A stretch of 64,000 nt of DNA from Vibrio sp. UCD-FRSSP16_30 (GTDB lineage: Bacteria; Pseudomonadota; Gammaproteobacteria; Enterobacterales; Vibrionaceae), in contig NZ_LZFW01000013.1 in assembly GCF_001676025.1 (NCBI RefSeq), positions 94,753 to 158,752 of the forward strand, in the 5' to 3' direction. Under the pieces are notes generated by a model that had not been told where the DNA came from, searched no databases, and saw only the letters and a list, made by a program, of their open reading frames with translations. Numbering within the stretch: position 1 is the stretch's first letter; each line of letters starts with the position of its first letter. The translations under genes were made by a program, and so were the position numbers. Shown here piece after piece: positions 1 to 7,603 of this stretch.

Positions 1-1689
1 CAGCACCACAGAGTGAGGCTGTTTAATAACTGCATCGGTCAGCAAACCACCTTGATCGTACCCTACGTAGCCAGGAGGCGCGCCAATCAAGCGGCTGATA
101 GAGTGACGTTCGCCATACTCAGACATATCAAAGCGTAGTAGCTCAATACCTAGCAGTTTCGCCATCTGAGCGGTGACTTCCGTTTTACCTACCCCTGTTG
201 GGCCGGCAAACAAGAATGAACCTACTGGTTTGTTTTCAGCGCTCAATCCTGCTCGTGATAACTTAATCGACTCACTAAGCACATCAATTGCCTGATCTTG
301 TCCAAATACCAGCATCTTCATTTTGCGATCAAGATTTTTCAGGATGTCTTTATCTGAAGAAGATACTGATTTTTCTGGAATACGAGCCATCTTAGCTACC
401 ATAGCTTCGATATCCCCTACCCCAACGGTTTTCTTACGACGACTGCTTGGCACAAGTCGGCTCTTAGCACCCGCTTCATCAATCACATCAATGGCCTTAT
501 CAGGCAAGTGACGTTCATTAATGTATTTAGCCGAAAGCTCAACCGCAGCACGAAGTGCTTTATTGGTATAACGCACCTCATGATGCTCTTCGTACTTGGA
601 TTTCAATCCCATCAAAATCTTGGTCGTATCATCTAATGAAGGTTCAACTACATCAATTTTTTGGAAGCGACGAGACAGCGCACGCTCTTTTTCAAAAATG
701 GTGCTGTACTCTTGATAAGTTGTTGAACCAATACAACGTAGTTTACCGCTACTCAGCAATGGTTTAATTAGATTAGCCGCATCCACTTGACCACCCGATG
801 CCGCGCCTGCGCCAATAATGGTATGGATCTCATCAATAAATAGAATCGCTTCATCTTGCTTTTCTAGTTGCTTGAGAATGTTCTTAAAACGCTTCTCAAA
901 ATCACCACGGTATTTAGTACCCGCAAGTAAAGAACCAATGTCCAATGAATAGATCACAGAATCTGCAATGACCTCAGGTACGTCACCTTGCACTATTCGC
1001 CATGCTAGACCTTCAGCAATGGCCGTTTTACCAACACCTGCTTCACCTACCAACAAAGGATTGTTTTTGCGACGACGACACAGCACTTGAATGGTACGTT
1101 CAAGCTCTTGATCTCGTCCAATCAAAGGGTCGATATTGCCGTTTCGAGCCACAACATTGAGATTAGTGGCAAAATTTTCTAGCTGATCTTCTTGTTGCGC
1201 GGTTTCTTCCGTTGTTTCAGCATTACCAAACAATTCTGATGAGTCGTCTTTTGGTGTTTTAGTAATACCATGAGAAATGAAGTTAACAATATCTAAACGG
1301 CTAACGTCATTTTTCTTCAATAGATAAGCGGCGTGGGATTCTTGTTCGCTAAAAATAGCCACCAGCACGTTAGCACCAGAGACTTCATTTCGACCTGAGG
1401 ATTGCACATGAAAAACAGCACGTTGTAACACACGCTGAAAACTCAATGTTGGCTGAGTTTCTCGGGTTGCGTCATCCACAGCAATCAGTGGTGTTGTTTG
1501 TTCAATAAAGGTATCCAGTTCTTGACGGATAGTTTCTAGATTTGCGCCACAGGCTTTCAGAGCCTCATTAGCCGATTGGTTGTCTAGAAGCGCCAACAGC
1601 AGATGCTCTACCGTCATAAACTCATGTTGTTTATCTCGCGCTTGAGAAAAAGCGCCATTTAAACTTGTTTCTAGTTCCTTGTTTAGCAT
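1..1689 (-). CDS. clpA: ATP-dependent Clp protease ATP-binding subunit ClpA (3' end off window)
   Basis: This gene encodes the AAA+ unfoldase that feeds substrates into the ClpP peptidase in the cytoplasm. I translated the minus strand from the ATG at 1689; 563 codons are present and the reading frame runs off the left edge. A Clp N-domain covers about the first 140 residues. The first Walker A motif (GEAGVGKT) is at residues 215-222 and the second (GPTGVGKT) at 496-503. E. coli ClpA has 758 residues, so about the last 195, including the ClpP-docking loop, are missing here. It lies 57 bp downstream of its adaptor gene clpS, the usual gammaproteobacterial order. Identification is firm. Confidence 0.97.
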   Translation of the reverse strand, partial: MLNKELETSLNGAFSQARDKQHEFMTVEHLLLALLDNQSANEALKACGANLETIRQELDTFIEQTTPLIAVDDATRETQPTLSFQRVLQRAVFHVQSSGRNEVSGANVLVAIFSEQESHAAYLLKKNDVSRLDIVNFISHGITKTPKDDSSELFGNAETTEETAQQEDQLENFATNLNVVARNGNIDPLIGRDQELERTIQVLCRRRKNNPLLVGEAGVGKTAIAEGLAWRIVQGDVPEVIADSVIYSLDIGSLLAGTKYRGDFEKRFKNILKQLEKQDEAILFIDEIHTIIGAGAASGGQVDAANLIKPLLSSGKLRCIGSTTYQEYSTIFEKERALSRRFQKIDVVEPSLDDTTKILMGLKSKYEEHHEVRYTNKALRAAVELSAKYINERHLPDKAIDVIDEAGAKSRLVPSSRRKKTVGVGDIEAMVAKMARIPEKSVSSSDKDILKNLDRKMKMLVFGQDQAIDVLSESIKLSRAGLSAENKPVGSFLFAGPTGVGKTEVTAQMAKLLGIELLRFDMSEYGERHSISRLIGAPPGYVGYDQGGLLTDAVIKQPHSVVL

Positions 1690-1746
1690 ACAGGCCTCCC
1701 TAAAACTTCAAAAACAACCACATCATTAATAGTAATTCGAATATGG

Positions 1747-2067
1747 TTATGCTCTTTCCATGGTGCATAGCAAAGGGTGTTCTTCCTGCTCAGAGTACAA
1801 TGTAACCTGTGCAACCTTTGTTTCTGCTACTTCAGCTGTGTAAGTGCCACAACGTGCTTTCCCCTCATAATGCACCTGAAGCATGGTTTGAGCGGCTCTA
1901 TCGGCATCCATACCAAAAAAGCGCTCAAGGATTTCAATAACAAAATCCATCGGGGTGTAATCATCATTATTTAAAATAACGTGATACATAGGGGGTGGTT
2001 TCACTTCGGTTTTTTCTTTCTCCAGCAAGTCAAAACCCGGAGTCACCCATTCATAAATCTCATTCAT
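1747..2067 (-). CDS. clpS: ATP-dependent Clp protease adapter ClpS
   Basis: ClpS binds the ClpA N-domain and delivers N-end-rule substrates, meaning proteins with bulky hydrophobic N-termini. The 106-residue product contains the core family signature [16 protein letters not shown] followed by the conserved stretch [16 protein letters not shown], and ends with HPLLCTME as in other Vibrio ClpS proteins. The frame is open upstream to 2169, but the ATG at 2067 gives the length and N-terminus ([11 protein letters not shown]) typical of the family, so I use it. No strong Shine-Dalgarno sequence is visible before it. It is transcribed toward clpA. Confidence 0.95.
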   Translation of the reverse strand: MNEIYEWVTPGFDLLEKEKTEVKPPPMYHVILNNDDYTPMDFVIEILERFFGMDADRAAQTMLQVHYEGKARCGTYTAEVAETKVAQVTLYSEQEEHPLLCTMERA

Positions 2068-2511
2068 TTTTACGTCTTTTGTAGAAAAAACAATCACTCT
2101 TAATCGCAACAATTTATTACTGCTACTTAAGAGACTAATAGAGCAATTGTATCCCTGCAAATAAAACATTGCTATCGTTATCGACCGGTGAATATTCCGC
2201 CACTATTTGCTGTAAATCACCGCTATTCAGCCGGTAAATCATTCACAAACCATTACCGCGTAAACTAAGGATAAAAACGTCGCACTTGTCTAATTATCGA
2301 CCTATAGTTAACATTCTGTTAAATTAACTCGGTCTATGTATTGACGAAAATGATTCTTTGTCTACATTATTCTATTGTTTGAATGAAAAATTGACGCGCT
2401 ATTGTCCCCAATAGTAAACAGCATTCAATTTTCACAAACCTACACAATAACGAAGTGAAACTGTAACGAACACAGCGCACAACAAGCAGAAAATGCATAA
2501 GGATGTAAAGC
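2068..2511. other. clpS-cspD divergent intergenic region
   Basis: This gap of about 440 bp separates the divergent clpS and cspD genes. It holds a candidate sigma-70 promoter for cspD (listed separately) and would give a leader of about 135 nt. I see no additional gene. A minus-strand frame at 2367-2549 is short, overlaps the cspD start and resembles no family I know. Confidence 0.6.
2341..2368 (+). promoter_or_regulatory. candidate cspD promoter
   Basis: TTGACG at 2341-2346 and TACATT at 2363-2368 are separated by 16 bp and resemble -35 and -10 elements. They lie about 145 bp upstream of cspD, leaving a long AT-rich leader as is common for cold-shock-family genes. The call rests on sequence similarity only. 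Confidence 0.4.
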
Positions 2512-2733
2512 ATGGCAACAGGTACTGTTAAGTGGTTCAACAACGCCAAAGGATTTGGATTTATCTGCCCAGAAGGTGAAGACGGCGATATTTTCGCTCA
2601 CTACTCAACGATTCAGATGGATGGCTACAGAACATTAAAAGCGGGTCAAACTGTCAATTATGAAGTAGAGAAAGGCCCTAAAGGTTCACATGCTAGTGCG
2701 GTTGTGCCAATAGAAACAGATTTAGCGAAGTAA
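2512..2733 (+). CDS. cspD: cold shock domain protein CspD
   Basis: This is a 73-residue single cold-shock-domain protein. RNP1 (KGFGFI) is at residues 14-19 and the RNP2-like segment (DIFAHYS) follows. The C-terminus is longer than in CspA and ends with IETDLAK, and the location divergent to clpS-clpA is the conserved position of CspD. In E. coli CspD binds single-stranded DNA, inhibits replication in stationary phase and acts as a toxin-like factor degraded by Lon; that role is known for the family and not shown here. The start is preceded by AAGGATGTAAAGC. Confidence 0.93.
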   Translation: MATGTVKWFNNAKGFGFICPEGEDGDIFAHYSTIQMDGYRTLKAGQTVNYEVEKGPKGSHASAVVPIETDLAK

Positions 2734-2780
2734 TCCATACTTTGTAAACAGTGTTTTAGACATAAATGTCTCTATCAAAA

Positions 2781-2810
2781 AATAAAGGAGGTATATATAC
2801 CTCCTTTATT
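2781..2810. terminator. 30-bp perfect palindrome after cspD
   Basis: Positions 2781-2810 form a perfect palindrome with outer arms AATAAAGGAGGTATA and its complement. It is the likely cspD transcription end, although only a short T-rich stretch follows. The stem buries an ideal Shine-Dalgarno core (AAGGAGGT) paired with its complement. Confidence 0.65.
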
Positions 2811-2841
2811 GTGTCTGCAATTTAACAACTGCTCCTTACAA

Positions 2842-3002
2842 GGTGAGATCACGAACGTTATTTGAACAAAATCATGTGCATTATCGGAACAAGCCTTTGT
2901 GGCATGGATGCCACAATGAAGCCATCAAGGATGATTTCACGGCGTCTTGTGGAGATGATGTTCATGATTGGTCGATAAGTGTTCACTCATGCGTTCGCCC
3001 TA
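2842..3002 (+). repeat. dispersed repeat family 1, copy A (161 bp)
   Basis: The segment from GGTGAGATCACGAACG to GCGTTCGCCCTA recurs in inverted orientation at 50984-51157. By eye 156 of 161 positions match, and copy B carries 13 extra bases. A central hairpin, TGTGGCATGGATGCCACA, sits at about 2898-2915. There is no open reading frame. Both copies lie just past a gene-end hairpin. Confidence 0.9.
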
Positions 3003-3123
3003 CTGCCCCGTAGATATGCACACTCCGTTATTACTCGCTTGACCTGTCTATAGGTATAGGCTCTAACATTTACCTCACTTCAAGTTCATAACGACAATTG
3101 TCGTCAAAAATAAAGAGGTAAGA

Positions 3124-4059
3124 GTGACGATATCTAAGAGCATAATTTCATTCATATTCCAAAGCAGCATCTTTCAACAGTGTCAAAATAAGCTAACGCC
3201 AAATCAAAAAGGCATTTTGCTGGCTCTGATCTCTACGGCAATGTTTACTTTTGTCGGAGTTTTAGTCAGAACACTCAGCAAAGATATCGATCCCTTTCAG
3301 ATTCTATTTTTCCGCCAAGTTGTGTTTGTGTTTCTTTTATTGCCTTCTATGACGAAGAACATATCGGTGCTACTTAAACCCACACACAAGGGTCTGCACG
3401 TTATGCGTATCACCGGCGCTTTTATTGCCCTTTACTGTGGGTTTTTAACCGTCAGCAACATCCCTTTTGCCGATGCGACTGCATTAGGTTTTATTCAAGT
3501 GCTGTTTGTTGCACTTATTTCTCGATTTTTTCTTTATGAAATTATCAGTAAAGAGAGAGTATTTACCATCATTGTTGGCTTTGCTGGTGTCATGTTAGTC
3601 GTGCAACCCAGTTTTGATAATAGCCATGTTTTCTATATTTTTAGTGGTATTCTGGGCGCATTTGGCGCCGCTATTGCGGTAATTTGTGTGCGCAAAGTCG
3701 CTCAAGTTGAACCAAAAATAACCTTACTTGCTTATCAGGCTATTTTTGTTGGGCTGTTAGCCGTAATACCTGCATTAAATACTTGGCAATGGCCTAATCT
3801 TGAACAGTTAAGCCTACTTATTTTGGTTGGTGTGATTTCTTCGCTAGCGCAATGGGTTGGTGTGAGTGCCTACAAGTATGGGCAAGCCAATATTATTGCC
3901 AATGTTGAATACACAAAGATCATTTATTCATTATTATTTGGCTACTATCTATTTTCTGAAGTGCCTAACCAATATGCGATTTTAGGGGCTATCATGATCA
4001 TTTTAAGTGCCCTATTGCCTTATATTTACAAAACAAAAATTACGTCAAAAGAGACATAA
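3124..4059 (+). CDS. EamA/DMT-family membrane transporter
   Basis: This 311-residue inner-membrane protein has about ten hydrophobic segments arranged as two EamA repeats, the architecture of the drug/metabolite transporter superfamily. The first repeat contains the family-typical stretch around DPFQILFFRQ and the second begins near GILGAFGAAIAV. Members export metabolites, amino acids or drugs; the substrate cannot be told from sequence. The start is a GTG at 3124 with a good ribosome site (AAAGAGGTAAGA). The stop lies 12 bp before a MerR-family regulator on the same strand, so the two genes probably form an operon and the regulator may control the exporter. Confidence 0.85.
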   Translation: MTISKSIISFIFQSSIFQQCQNKLTPNQKGILLALISTAMFTFVGVLVRTLSKDIDPFQILFFRQVVFVFLLLPSMTKNISVLLKPTHKGLHVMRITGAFIALYCGFLTVSNIPFADATALGFIQVLFVALISRFFLYEIISKERVFTIIVGFAGVMLVVQPSFDNSHVFYIFSGILGAFGAAIAVICVRKVAQVEPKITLLAYQAIFVGLLAVIPALNTWQWPNLEQLSLLILVGVISSLAQWVGVSAYKYGQANIIANVEYTKIIYSLLFGYYLFSEVPNQYAILGAIMIILSALLPYIYKTKITSKET

Positions 4060-4071
4060 CAAGGAATTATC

Positions 4072-4599
4072 ATGCTCACGGTTACCCAACTTGCTCAGCA
4101 GTTTAATCTATCGCGCACGACCATTTTATATTATGAGCGTGAAGGGTTATTAATGCCGACAAGCCGTACTAGTCATGGTTATCGGCTCTATGGTGAAAAA
4201 GCGGTCGAAATACTGAGTAGAATCACTGAATATCGAGCTTTTGGCGTTTCGGTTAAAGACATTGGGCTGATACTTAAGCAGCACAATGAACCACTACGTG
4301 AGCAAATATTAAAGCAACAATTTACTCAGCTAGATCAAGAGATTAAGACATTACGTAAACAACAAAGTGCCATTATGGCTTTGTTGCAAGATCAGCCTCT
4401 ACTCAACAGTGAACAGTTAACCAAACAACAATGGACAGAGGTCATGCGTGCCTCAGGTCTTAACGATGAAGACATGAAAAACTGGCATAGAAGATTTGAA
4501 AGCATGCAGCCCAATGGGCATCAAAAATTTTTAGAATCATTGGATATAAATGAACAAGAAATAAAAACAATCCGAGCATGGTCAAACCGCACAGATTGA
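4072..4599 (+). CDS. MerR-family transcriptional regulator
   Basis: The product has 175 residues. The N-terminal 70 residues form a MerR winged helix-turn-helix: LTVTQLAQQFNLSRTTILYY is followed by the wing GLLMPTSRTSHGYRLY. A helical dimerisation segment spans about 75-105, and a C-terminal domain of about 55 residues contains the WHRRFESM...HQKFLESL pattern found in some MerR proteins. There is no cysteine cluster in the C-terminus, so metal sensing of the MerR/CueR type is unlikely and an organic effector is more plausible. An ATG preceded by AAGGAATTATC starts the gene 12 bp after the EamA exporter. The gene is convergent with the FrnE-like gene at 4613. Confidence 0.88.
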   Translation: MLTVTQLAQQFNLSRTTILYYEREGLLMPTSRTSHGYRLYGEKAVEILSRITEYRAFGVSVKDIGLILKQHNEPLREQILKQQFTQLDQEIKTLRKQQSAIMALLQDQPLLNSEQLTKQQWTEVMRASGLNDEDMKNWHRRFESMQPNGHQKFLESLDINEQEIKTIRAWSNRTD

Positions 4600-4612
4600 T
4601 TTATCAATAATA

Positions 4613-5266
4613 TTAATCTTTATTTTGTTGCGCCATAAGCTCGGTCAAAACTTGTATATACGTTTCTTTTGGATGTGCACCTGTCAGTGCACTTTGCTGA
4701 TTAAAAACGACAGTTGGCACGCTATCCACACCCATTTGTTGCCATTGAGCTTCAGTGTCTTTTACTTTAGTTCGAAGATCAGCATTCGCAAATAGCGCTA
4801 AATCAACGGATAAACCAATTTTAGCGGCCTCTGTCAGCAATACCTGACGATCTGAGATATCTTGATGCTCAGTAAAAAAGGCTGAAAATAAGCGCAGCTT
4901 TAACGCCGTCTGCAAATCAAATTGCTTAGCGTGTTCTAGCAAAATGTGCGCATCAAATGTGTTGACCATTTTCATGTCTGCAAAATAATCAAACTTAAAA
5001 CCATATTCAGCACCGCGACTGGCAATTTGTGCCCGAGCTTGATCGCTATCTTCTGCTGAAGCGCCATATTTACGTGCAACATGAGCCCGCAGATTTTCGC
5101 CATCACTTGGCATATCAGGATTTAATTCAAACGGCTGCCATTCAATTTCGACACGTTCTTGTAAATCTAATTCTTTAATTGCCGCTTCAAGATATTTGTA
5201 GCCGACAATGCACCAAGGGCATACCACATCAGAAATAATATCGAGCTTAATTTTCTTATTCATCAC
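4613..5266 (-). CDS. DsbA-family (FrnE-like) thiol oxidoreductase
   Basis: This 217-residue cytoplasmic thioredoxin-fold protein of the FrnE/polyketide DsbA-like family has no signal peptide. The catalytic CPWC motif is at C16-C19 (SDVVCPWCIVG), and the cis-proline segment is SVPTVVF near residue 183. FrnE proteins act as disulfide isomerases or oxidoreductases in oxidative stress; the substrate here is unknown. The gene is 79 bp downstream of, and co-oriented with, an AhpD-like gene, so the pair is probably one operon driven from the TetR operator region. A thiol oxidoreductase next to an AhpD-like protein suggests a redox or electrophile defence role, which is inference. Confidence 0.88.
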   Translation of the reverse strand: MMNKKIKLDIISDVVCPWCIVGYKYLEAAIKELDLQERVEIEWQPFELNPDMPSDGENLRAHVARKYGASAEDSDQARAQIASRGAEYGFKFDYFADMKMVNTFDAHILLEHAKQFDLQTALKLRLFSAFFTEHQDISDRQVLLTEAAKIGLSVDLALFANADLRTKVKDTEAQWQQMGVDSVPTVVFNQQSALTGAHPKETYIQVLTELMAQQNKD

Positions 5267-5345
5267 AACACACCCTTCTCAAAATATCACTCAGACAAAG
5301 TCTATTTTATCAGCCTGAATGATATTTCTGTTTATTATTAGTTCA

Positions 5346-5894
5346 TTACTTAGTCCAAGCAAACTGCTCAAACATAGGATCAACTGGCGTTTTGGCTACA
5401 TGGTTAACATAGTTACTAATCACTTTTTGCGATAAACCCAGAATCACTTCCATGACTTGTTGTTGACCATAACCGGCAGCAAAAAACGCGGTCATTTGCT
5501 CACTAGTGACATTGCCACGCTCACGCACCATTGCCAGAGTAAAGTCATGCAGTGCTTGTAATTTTTCCGTCGGCATCGCCTCTTGATTGCGTAGCGCTTG
5601 TGTTAGCTCAGGATCAACATTCATTGAGTTAGCAATTGCGGTATGAGCAGGAACACAATATGTACATTCGTGTTCTACATTAATGGTTTGCCAAACTACG
5701 GTCAGTTCCTGCGCATCAAAAGAGCTTGCCGTGAATTGCTGATGCAGTTGTTGGTATGCTTTTAACGTTTCTGGAGACTCCGCCATAGCCGCGTATAAAC
5801 CCGGTACTGCGCCCATTTGTTTAACGGCGCCTTCTAGCATCGGCTTGCTCTGCTGTGGTGCGCTATCTACGGTATGGAATTTGAATTTGCTCAT
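5346..5894 (-). CDS. carboxymuconolactone decarboxylase / AhpD-like protein
   Basis: The 182-residue product belongs to the AhpD-like alkylhydroperoxidase/CMD fold. The redox signature EHECTYCVPAHTAI places C77, C80 and H84 in the CXXC-X3-H arrangement of peroxidase-type members, so a peroxidase or peroxiredoxin-reducing role is more likely than lactone decarboxylation. It is followed by a FrnE-like DsbA protein and divergent from a TetR regulator. The intervening 210 bp carry three matching palindromes, so it is probably repressed by that regulator. The ATG at 5894 is preceded by a GGGGTAACAACA ribosome site on the minus strand. Confidence 0.88.
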   Translation of the reverse strand: MSKFKFHTVDSAPQQSKPMLEGAVKQMGAVPGLYAAMAESPETLKAYQQLHQQFTASSFDAQELTVVWQTINVEHECTYCVPAHTAIANSMNVDPELTQALRNQEAMPTEKLQALHDFTLAMVRERGNVTSEQMTAFFAAGYGQQQVMEVILGLSQKVISNYVNHVAKTPVDPMFEQFAWTK

Positions 5895-5947
5895 TGTTGT
5901 TACCCCAATTGTGCTGGATGCCCTGTCAATGAATTAACTATAAACAT

Positions 5948-5967
5948 ACTTGAACGATCGCTCAAGT
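5948..5967. promoter_or_regulatory. TetR-type operator 1
   Basis: ACTTGAACGATCGCTCAAGT is a 20-bp palindrome with a single mismatched pair, 54 bp upstream of the AhpD-like start. It shares the TTGAACG core with two other palindromes between the divergent genes. The neighbouring TetR protein is the obvious ligand. Confidence 0.75.
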
Positions 5968-5971
5968 ATTA

Positions 5972-5991
5972 TTTTGAACGACCGTTCAAAA
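5972..5991. promoter_or_regulatory. TetR-type operator 2
   Basis: TTTTGAACGACCGTTCAAAA is palindromic except at the central pair and lies 24 bp, centre to centre, from operator 1. The close spacing suggests two repressor dimers side by side. Confidence 0.75.
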
Positions 5992-6066
5992 CGTTAAGAG
6001 TCTTCTCTTTAGTTAATTAAAACCATCCTATATTTAACTTTACCTACCCACGATCCCCACTTACAA

Positions 6067-6082
6067 TTGAACGAGTGTTCAA
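6067..6082. promoter_or_regulatory. TetR-type operator 3
   Basis: TTGAACGAGTGTTCAA is a third palindrome of the same core, 24 bp upstream of the TetR start at 6106. Its position suggests autoregulation. The open frame upstream of 6106 begins inside this palindrome, which argues against the earlier TTG start. Confidence 0.72.
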
Positions 6083-6105
6083 CCCTTAATATCGAGATCA
6101 TCAGC

Positions 6106-6690
6106 ATGGCTAAAACAGCAAAATTTGACCGTCAGAAAGTCATTGATAAGGCCACCAATCTTTATTGGAAAAAAGGCTTTCATGCGACATCAATGCGTAA
6201 TTTACAAGATGAGATTGATATGCGACCAGGCAGCATTTATTCAGCCTTTGGTAGCAAGGAAGGGTTATTTAAAGAAGCGTTGAGACATTATACGGATATG
6301 GGTTTGGCGCTCATCGAACGTTATAAAAATGAATTGACCTCCCCTAGCGAAATTTTGCAAGCATTTGTCAAAGCTCAAGTCATCGATACACAAGATAATG
6401 CACCAAATGGAATGTGCATGCTGGCAAAAACGATCGGTGAACTCACCGAAGAAAACCAAGAGTTGCTTGAGACGACCAAAAACCACCTAAATGAAATTAG
6501 TAACGAATTTTCCAAACTGATCCAAGAAGCTCAGTCATTAGGTGAAATCGACGCAGATAAAGATCCAGAAAACCTTGCCAGTCATCTTCAAATTCAAATT
6601 GCAGGCTTGCGAACCTTCGCTAAAATGAACAATGACAAAGCACTATTAGAAACAAAAATTGACGATATTTTCACTCATTATCCGTTCTAA
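6106..6690 (+). CDS. TetR/AcrR-family transcriptional regulator
   Basis: The product has 194 residues. A TetR helix-turn-helix covers about residues 10-55, with the typical GFHATSMRNLQDEIDMRPGS segment followed by YSAFGSKEGLFKEAL. The C-terminal ligand domain contains GMCMLAKTIGEL, with two cysteine/methionine-rich positions, and AGLRTFAKM, as in TetR proteins that sense electrophiles or quinones. The frame is open back to a TTG at 6067, but that codon lies inside operator 3, so I choose the ATG at 6106. It probably represses itself and the divergent AhpD-like/FrnE-like genes. A haloacid dehalogenase follows 45 bp downstream and may be co-transcribed. Confidence 0.9.
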   Translation: MAKTAKFDRQKVIDKATNLYWKKGFHATSMRNLQDEIDMRPGSIYSAFGSKEGLFKEALRHYTDMGLALIERYKNELTSPSEILQAFVKAQVIDTQDNAPNGMCMLAKTIGELTEENQELLETTKNHLNEISNEFSKLIQEAQSLGEIDADKDPENLASHLQIQIAGLRTFAKMNNDKALLETKIDDIFTHYPF

Positions 6691-6735
6691 ATATCAGCTC
6701 TGAATATCCGAGCATAAACACTATGGGAAATCAGT

Positions 6736-7416
6736 ATGCCAACGCAAGTAATCCTATTTGATATCAACGAAACGGTGCTAGATTTAAGTGTTTTAAAACC
6801 TAAATTTTTACACTATTTTGCTGATGAGCATTACATGAACACATGGTTTGCCATGCTACTTCATTCATCGACTGTTTGCTTAGTCACGGAAGTAAAAACG
6901 GATTTTAAAAGCCTAGCGCTTGCCAGTTTACATTCACTGGCCTCTCGCTTAGGCAAGCCTCTTTCAGATGAAGGTTGCTCAGATATACTCAGCACCATGG
7001 CAAACTTGCCGGCGCACCATGATATAAAACCGGCACTTACAGCATTAAAACAAGCAGGGTTTAAACTGGTCGCTTTTTCAAATTCATCCACAGCATTGCT
7101 TCAATCACAACTCTCCAATGCAGATCTAATTGAATATTTTGATGATGTCATTTCTGTAGAAAGTGCTGCGACATTCAAACCGTCGGCTAAGGCTTATCAA
7201 TACGCTGTAGACACGTTGGCTTTACCGCCAAGTGAGATCTGTTTAGTCGCCACTCACGACTGGGATACACATGGGGCATTAAGCTGCGGATTAAAAGCCG
7301 CCTTTATTGAGAGATTGAGCGCCTTTTATAATCCACACTACCAAACACCAGATATCATAGGCACAGATATGGAAGAGATTGCCCAACAGATTATTACCAA
7401 ATGGAAGCATCACTAA
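6736..7416 (+). CDS. HAD-family hydrolase, haloacid dehalogenase type II
   Basis: This 226-residue protein resembles (S)-2-haloacid dehalogenases. The nucleophile motif is LFDINETVLDL with D9. The second motif, FSNSS, is near residue 118; the conserved lysine occurs in TFKPSAKAYQ; and the fourth motif, ATHDWDTHGA, matches the DxxGA pattern with the aspartates replaced in part. Members cleave carbon-halogen bonds of short 2-haloacids, but many genomic homologues act on unknown substrates. It follows the TetR gene by 45 bp on the same strand, so it may belong to the same electrophile-responsive unit. Confidence 0.85.
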   Translation: MPTQVILFDINETVLDLSVLKPKFLHYFADEHYMNTWFAMLLHSSTVCLVTEVKTDFKSLALASLHSLASRLGKPLSDEGCSDILSTMANLPAHHDIKPALTALKQAGFKLVAFSNSSTALLQSQLSNADLIEYFDDVISVESAATFKPSAKAYQYAVDTLALPPSEICLVATHDWDTHGALSCGLKAAFIERLSAFYNPHYQTPDIIGTDMEEIAQQIITKWKHH

Positions 7417-7475
7417 TAGCCGCGATATCGATTTATAAGGTGAACATCCCAATATCTTCAATCTTAAATGATAAT

Positions 7476-7567
7476 TGGTCATATGAATATTGACTGCGAT
7501 GGAGTCAACTGTTTAGAGATTATCGTTGGCAGGTTGTAGCATAATGGTCAATATTCATTGACCATTA
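7476..7567. repeat. inverted repeat with terminal hairpin
   Basis: TGGTCATATGAATATTGAC at 7476-7494 is inverted, with a one-base difference, at 7547-7564. The right arm is itself an 11-bp stem with a 4-nt loop (7542-7567, TAATGGTCAAT/ATTGACCATTA). There is no T-run on either strand, so a simple terminator is unlikely. It lies between convergent genes. Confidence 0.6.
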
Positions 7568-7603
7568 ATAATAAGAAAGCGATTCAAAAATAATAATCAA
7601 TAA

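Larger units (their letters stand above)
2734..3123. other. cspD-EamA intergenic region
   Basis: This gap of 390 bp contains the cspD hairpin (2781-2810), a complete copy of dispersed repeat family 1 (2842-3002), and then about 120 bp leading into the EamA gene. The sequence TTGACC...TAGGTATAGGCT near 3040-3063 could hold a promoter. I find no protein-coding gene. Confidence 0.6.

Noticed and set aside
2367..2549. 60-codon minus-strand frame overlapping the cspD start
   Set aside because: It lies across the cspD promoter leader and start codon and shows only a hydrophobic, cysteine-rich composition from AT-rich DNA.
6067..6105. Upstream TTG start for the TetR gene
   Set aside because: The codon lies in a palindromic operator; the ATG at 6106 gives the usual TetR N-terminus.
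7542..7567. Simple rho-independent terminator for the dehalogenase or phosphoribosyltransferase gene
   Set aside because: The stem is strong but neither strand has a T-run after it.
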